From contig DIYC01000137.1 of NCBI GenBank assembly GCA_002428895.1, forward strand, positions 2,749 to 10,762: a stretch of DNA of 8,014 nucleotides, written 5' to 3'. The position numbers and the translations under genes are program-made. Positions 6,101-8,014 of the stretch are shown in pieces; the stretch's first letter is position 1, and each line of letters starts with the position of its first letter. Below the pieces are notes generated by a model. It made no database searches. It had not been told where the DNA came from and was given only the letters and a program-made list of their open reading frames with translations. The DNA is from Burkholderiales bacterium UBA6064 (lineage in GTDB: Bacteria; Pseudomonadota; Gammaproteobacteria; Burkholderiales; Burkholderiaceae_B).

Positions 6101-7723
6101 ATGTCACTAATTGATAACAGATTTAATCCAGGGGCTAACCCTTCTGTTCCCCTTAACGATCTTCATGGTAACGCGTTAGGCACGCCTCATTCTCCCAACC
6201 CAAGCCCTGACACACATCGCCCCGAGATTCTTTATAACAAAGCCCAACCTTTTAACACTCCAATCAAAAGCTGGTCTAAATACATTGAGTCTGAAGAAGG
6301 GAAAACTCATCTCACAGAATTAAAAAACTTAATCAATGAATTAAAATGTTGGGTTAACAACGATACGCAAAGCCCAACTCATATCAAACAAAAAGCACTT
6401 CGAGGCCTAGAGCTTTTTGAATACAATCACATTCGCCCGCAAACTACTAAAACCTGGTCTACTGTAGTCCTCGGTAAGCCCGAAGACATCACTACTTTTG
6501 GCATTACCCGAGAAAATTTGAAAGTATTTGTGCAACTGCTCCAATCTGACAATTCACCAGACAACGCGGACAATCATGCCGCGCAACATGCAAACAACAA
6601 ACAAAGTAAAACACCAATCATTGGTCAAAAAAATACTGCCGACATGAGTCAATTGCAACTCAACCCTGCAAGCCCTTATCCTTTTGACAACTCATTACAA
6701 ACCAAGCAATCACCACAAATAAAAAATTCATTACCGTCAAATCTAAGCGCATTAAAAGAATTGTCTTCAACAGAAAACGTCCCCGAAATAAACCCTAATT
6801 TAATCAAAGCACAAAAACAACGCCTCGATCACACCAAACGATTACTAACGCTTGAGTTGTGCGAAAAATTAGGTGGATCAACTGAAGGTTTGGCATCGCA
6901 TGTACAAGACATTACCCTGAACTTACGCAGTCATTTTTTTGGTTTTGTTGACAAATGGGAGTACAAAAAAATTGAGCTTGCACAAAAGCTTATGGTTGAA
7001 CTGCTACGTGAACAATTTAAAGACACACCAGAAAATGCGAGAGCAGAACTTGATCTAGTAGACGCTCTCATGAACCATATTTCTCCGATGTTAGGCACCA
7101 GCGTAAAGCATAAAGAAAACAAGCATGCCGATCGCATAAATATTTTCGAAATACTCGATAACACCTCCAAACATTTAAAATTTCAACACAGGCTAAATCT
7201 TGGTCAGTTAGCAGCTAACAAAATCGCGACGTCGTTCAACACCAAATTAATTGTGGATCATTTTGCAGAAGAACTTCAAAAATTGGCCTGTGATTGCCTG
7301 CAAGCCCCGCCTAATGAATTTATCTGGCTTGATGGCCAAGGGCCAATAAAATTACAATATTTATTAGCGTATGAATATGGTATAAGAGTCAATTTAAATA
7401 ACCTAATTGAAGGTCATCACGATGATTTTTCTCGTTTTAAAGTTAAAGATCTTTCCGCATTTATTGAGATAGTCAATCATCAAGTTCGTGAAAATCAACT
7501 ATGGGTAACGCCTAATTTAAGTGATTTAACGGCAGATCAAGTACCCAATAACGATTTAATTTCGAGTTTTCCGATTGAATATTCAAGCGCTCGGCTCACT
7601 CCCGAACAGCAAGTTGCTGAGCAGCAAAGAAAAAAATACAAGATTAATTTGCTACAACAGCAAAACGAATTAGCGCAACGCATCGAAAACGCAAAACAAC
7701 AATATGAAAAAAACAGTCGCTAA
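6101..7723 (+). CDS. Hypothetical 540-aa helical protein, unknown family
   Basis: I do not recognise this protein. Residues 1-55 are polar, rich in Pro, Asn and Ser (GANPSVPLNDLHG, SPNPSPD) and probably disordered. Residues 56-148 look like a compact, mainly helical domain (KSWSKYIESEEGK to LKVFVQLLQ). Residues 149-230 form an Asn/Gln/Ser-rich linker. Residues 231-465 look helical again and hold several Cys and His residues (C254, C397, C399, H387, H439, H440) without a clear metal motif. About 499-540 form a Gln/Glu/Lys-rich amphipathic helix, likely a coiled coil, to the C terminus. There is no signal peptide and no membrane segment, so it is cytoplasmic or exported by a signal-independent route. 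Linker-separated helical domains and a polar C-terminal tail fit a secreted effector of a Legionellales-type bacterium, but no motif proves that. The codons are strongly AT-rich. It is transcribed away from fadE and stands alone. Confidence 0.85.
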   Translation: MSLIDNRFNPGANPSVPLNDLHGNALGTPHSPNPSPDTHRPEILYNKAQPFNTPIKSWSKYIESEEGKTHLTELKNLINELKCWVNNDTQSPTHIKQKALRGLELFEYNHIRPQTTKTWSTVVLGKPEDITTFGITRENLKVFVQLLQSDNSPDNADNHAAQHANNKQSKTPIIGQKNTADMSQLQLNPASPYPFDNSLQTKQSPQIKNSLPSNLSALKELSSTENVPEINPNLIKAQKQRLDHTKRLLTLELCEKLGGSTEGLASHVQDITLNLRSHFFGFVDKWEYKKIELAQKLMVELLREQFKDTPENARAELDLVDALMNHISPMLGTSVKHKENKHADRINIFEILDNTSKHLKFQHRLNLGQLAANKIATSFNTKLIVDHFAEELQKLACDCLQAPPNEFIWLDGQGPIKLQYLLAYEYGIRVNLNNLIEGHHDDFSRFKVKDLSAFIEIVNHQVRENQLWVTPNLSDLTADQVPNNDLISSFPIEYSSARLTPEQQVAEQQRKKYKINLLQQQNELAQRIENAKQQYEKNSR

Positions 7724-7882
7724 AATAAAATGCGACAAAGTATTTCAGCCATGTAATTAAAGTCATGAAACATAGGAGGGGCTGCAGGGAGCTTACTCAG
7801 TCCGCCCTGAATAACTACTTTTTCAGCTTACTGCCATCCACAATAACTTGATTCTTGGGGATTGCTGGCTTGAAATGACGGT

Positions 7883-7896
7883 GGTTTTATAAAACC
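7883..7896. repeat. 14-base perfect palindrome inside the repeat region
   Basis: GGTTTTATAAAACC is perfectly self-complementary. It lies near the centre of the segment bounded by the imperfect inverted arms at 7771-7782 and 7949-7960. It may be part of a palindromic repeat element or a protein-binding site. Confidence 0.6.
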
Positions 7897-7931
7897 GCAT
7901 CAAGGACACCATAATCTGCCAATAAATTTCA

Positions 7932-7946
7932 GGCTCAAAAAGAGCC
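7932..7946. repeat. Five-pair hairpin GGCTC-A5-GAGCC
   Basis: The stem GGCTC (7932-7936) pairs with GAGCC (7942-7946) across an AAAAA loop. It has no T-run after it on either strand (on the minus strand the T's are in the loop), so it is not a standard intrinsic terminator. It is probably a structural part of the repeat element. Confidence 0.45.
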
Positions 7947-8014
7947 AAGGCTCCCCTATGTCACAGATCTGCCCGATTTTTATTAGCATTTATAAAATGC
8001 GACAAAGTATTTCA

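Larger units (their letters stand above)
7724..8014. repeat. Non-coding repeat-rich region; 23-bp direct repeat 267 bp apart
   Basis: No convincing gene is seen in these 291 bases. The 23 bases at 7725-7747 (beginning ATAAAATGCGAC, ending AAAGTATTTCA) recur exactly at 7992-8014, where the window stops, so the repeat may be longer. Between the copies lie a 14-base palindrome GGTTTTATAAAACC (7883-7896) and a hairpin GGCTC-AAAAA-GAGCC (7932-7946). Two outer arms, CATAGGAGGGGC (7771-7782) and GGCTCCCCTATG (7949-7960), are inverted and match at 9 of 12 positions. This is consistent with a dispersed palindromic or tandem repeat element of 267-bp period beginning just after the stop codon of the 540-aa gene. 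Confidence 0.8.

Noticed and set aside
6931..7170. Minus-strand open frame of 79 codons
   Set aside because: It is antisense to the 540-aa gene; its Ser/Phe-rich translation is typical of the complement of Lys/Glu-rich helical coding sequence.
7730..7756. Mini open frame MRQSISAM beginning in the 23-bp repeat
   Set aside because: Eight codons with no Shine-Dalgarno sequence and no downstream gene in the window to regulate; not supportable as a leader peptide.
7765..7851. Plus-strand 28-codon open frame starting MKHRRGCRE
   Set aside because: No ribosome-binding site, lies within the repeat element, and the composition is not protein-like.

Overview
The window looks like chromosomal DNA of a gammaproteobacterium. 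The partial tRNA-Phe has a Pseudomonas/Legionella-type acceptor stem, the acyl-CoA dehydrogenase is the gammaproteobacterial FadE type (with the DUF1974 C-terminal half), and there is an OmpA/glycine-zipper lipoprotein. Base composition is mostly AT-rich but uneven: one 60-base stretch of the 540-aa gene is about 25% GC, while one in the APS-kinase-like gene is about 55%. An intracellular or host-associated Legionellales-like bacterium would fit, because of the large orphan helical protein and degenerate surface-sugar-type enzymes. That placement is inference, not something the sequence proves.

Layout. Positions 1-49 hold the 3' part of a tRNA-Phe(GAA) on the plus strand. One base later comes the stop codon of a convergent gene for an orphan ParA-type ATPase (51-842, minus). 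Then four more minus-strand genes follow: a UDP-glucuronate-4-epimerase-like SDR protein (923-2092), an APS-kinase-like P-loop protein (2197-2799), an OmpA-family lipoprotein (2904-3569) and a FadE-type acyl-CoA dehydrogenase (3690-5972). After a 128-bp divergent intergenic region comes one plus-strand gene for a 540-aa protein of unknown family (6101-7723). The last 291 bases are non-coding and repeat-rich; a 23-bp sequence right after the 540-aa gene recurs 267 bp later, at the very edge of the window.

How the genes relate. No single pathway unites them. FadE would perform the first step of fatty-acid beta-oxidation, and the lipoprotein would tie the outer membrane to peptidoglycan. The epimerase-like and kinase-like genes are neighbours on the same strand, and both have lost residues that are normally catalytic or substrate-binding. 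The main points of interest are this pair of apparently re-purposed or inactive enzymes, the orphan helical protein (a candidate secreted effector, unproven), and the repeat structure at the right edge. I see no CRISPR array, complete insertion sequence or obvious defence system.
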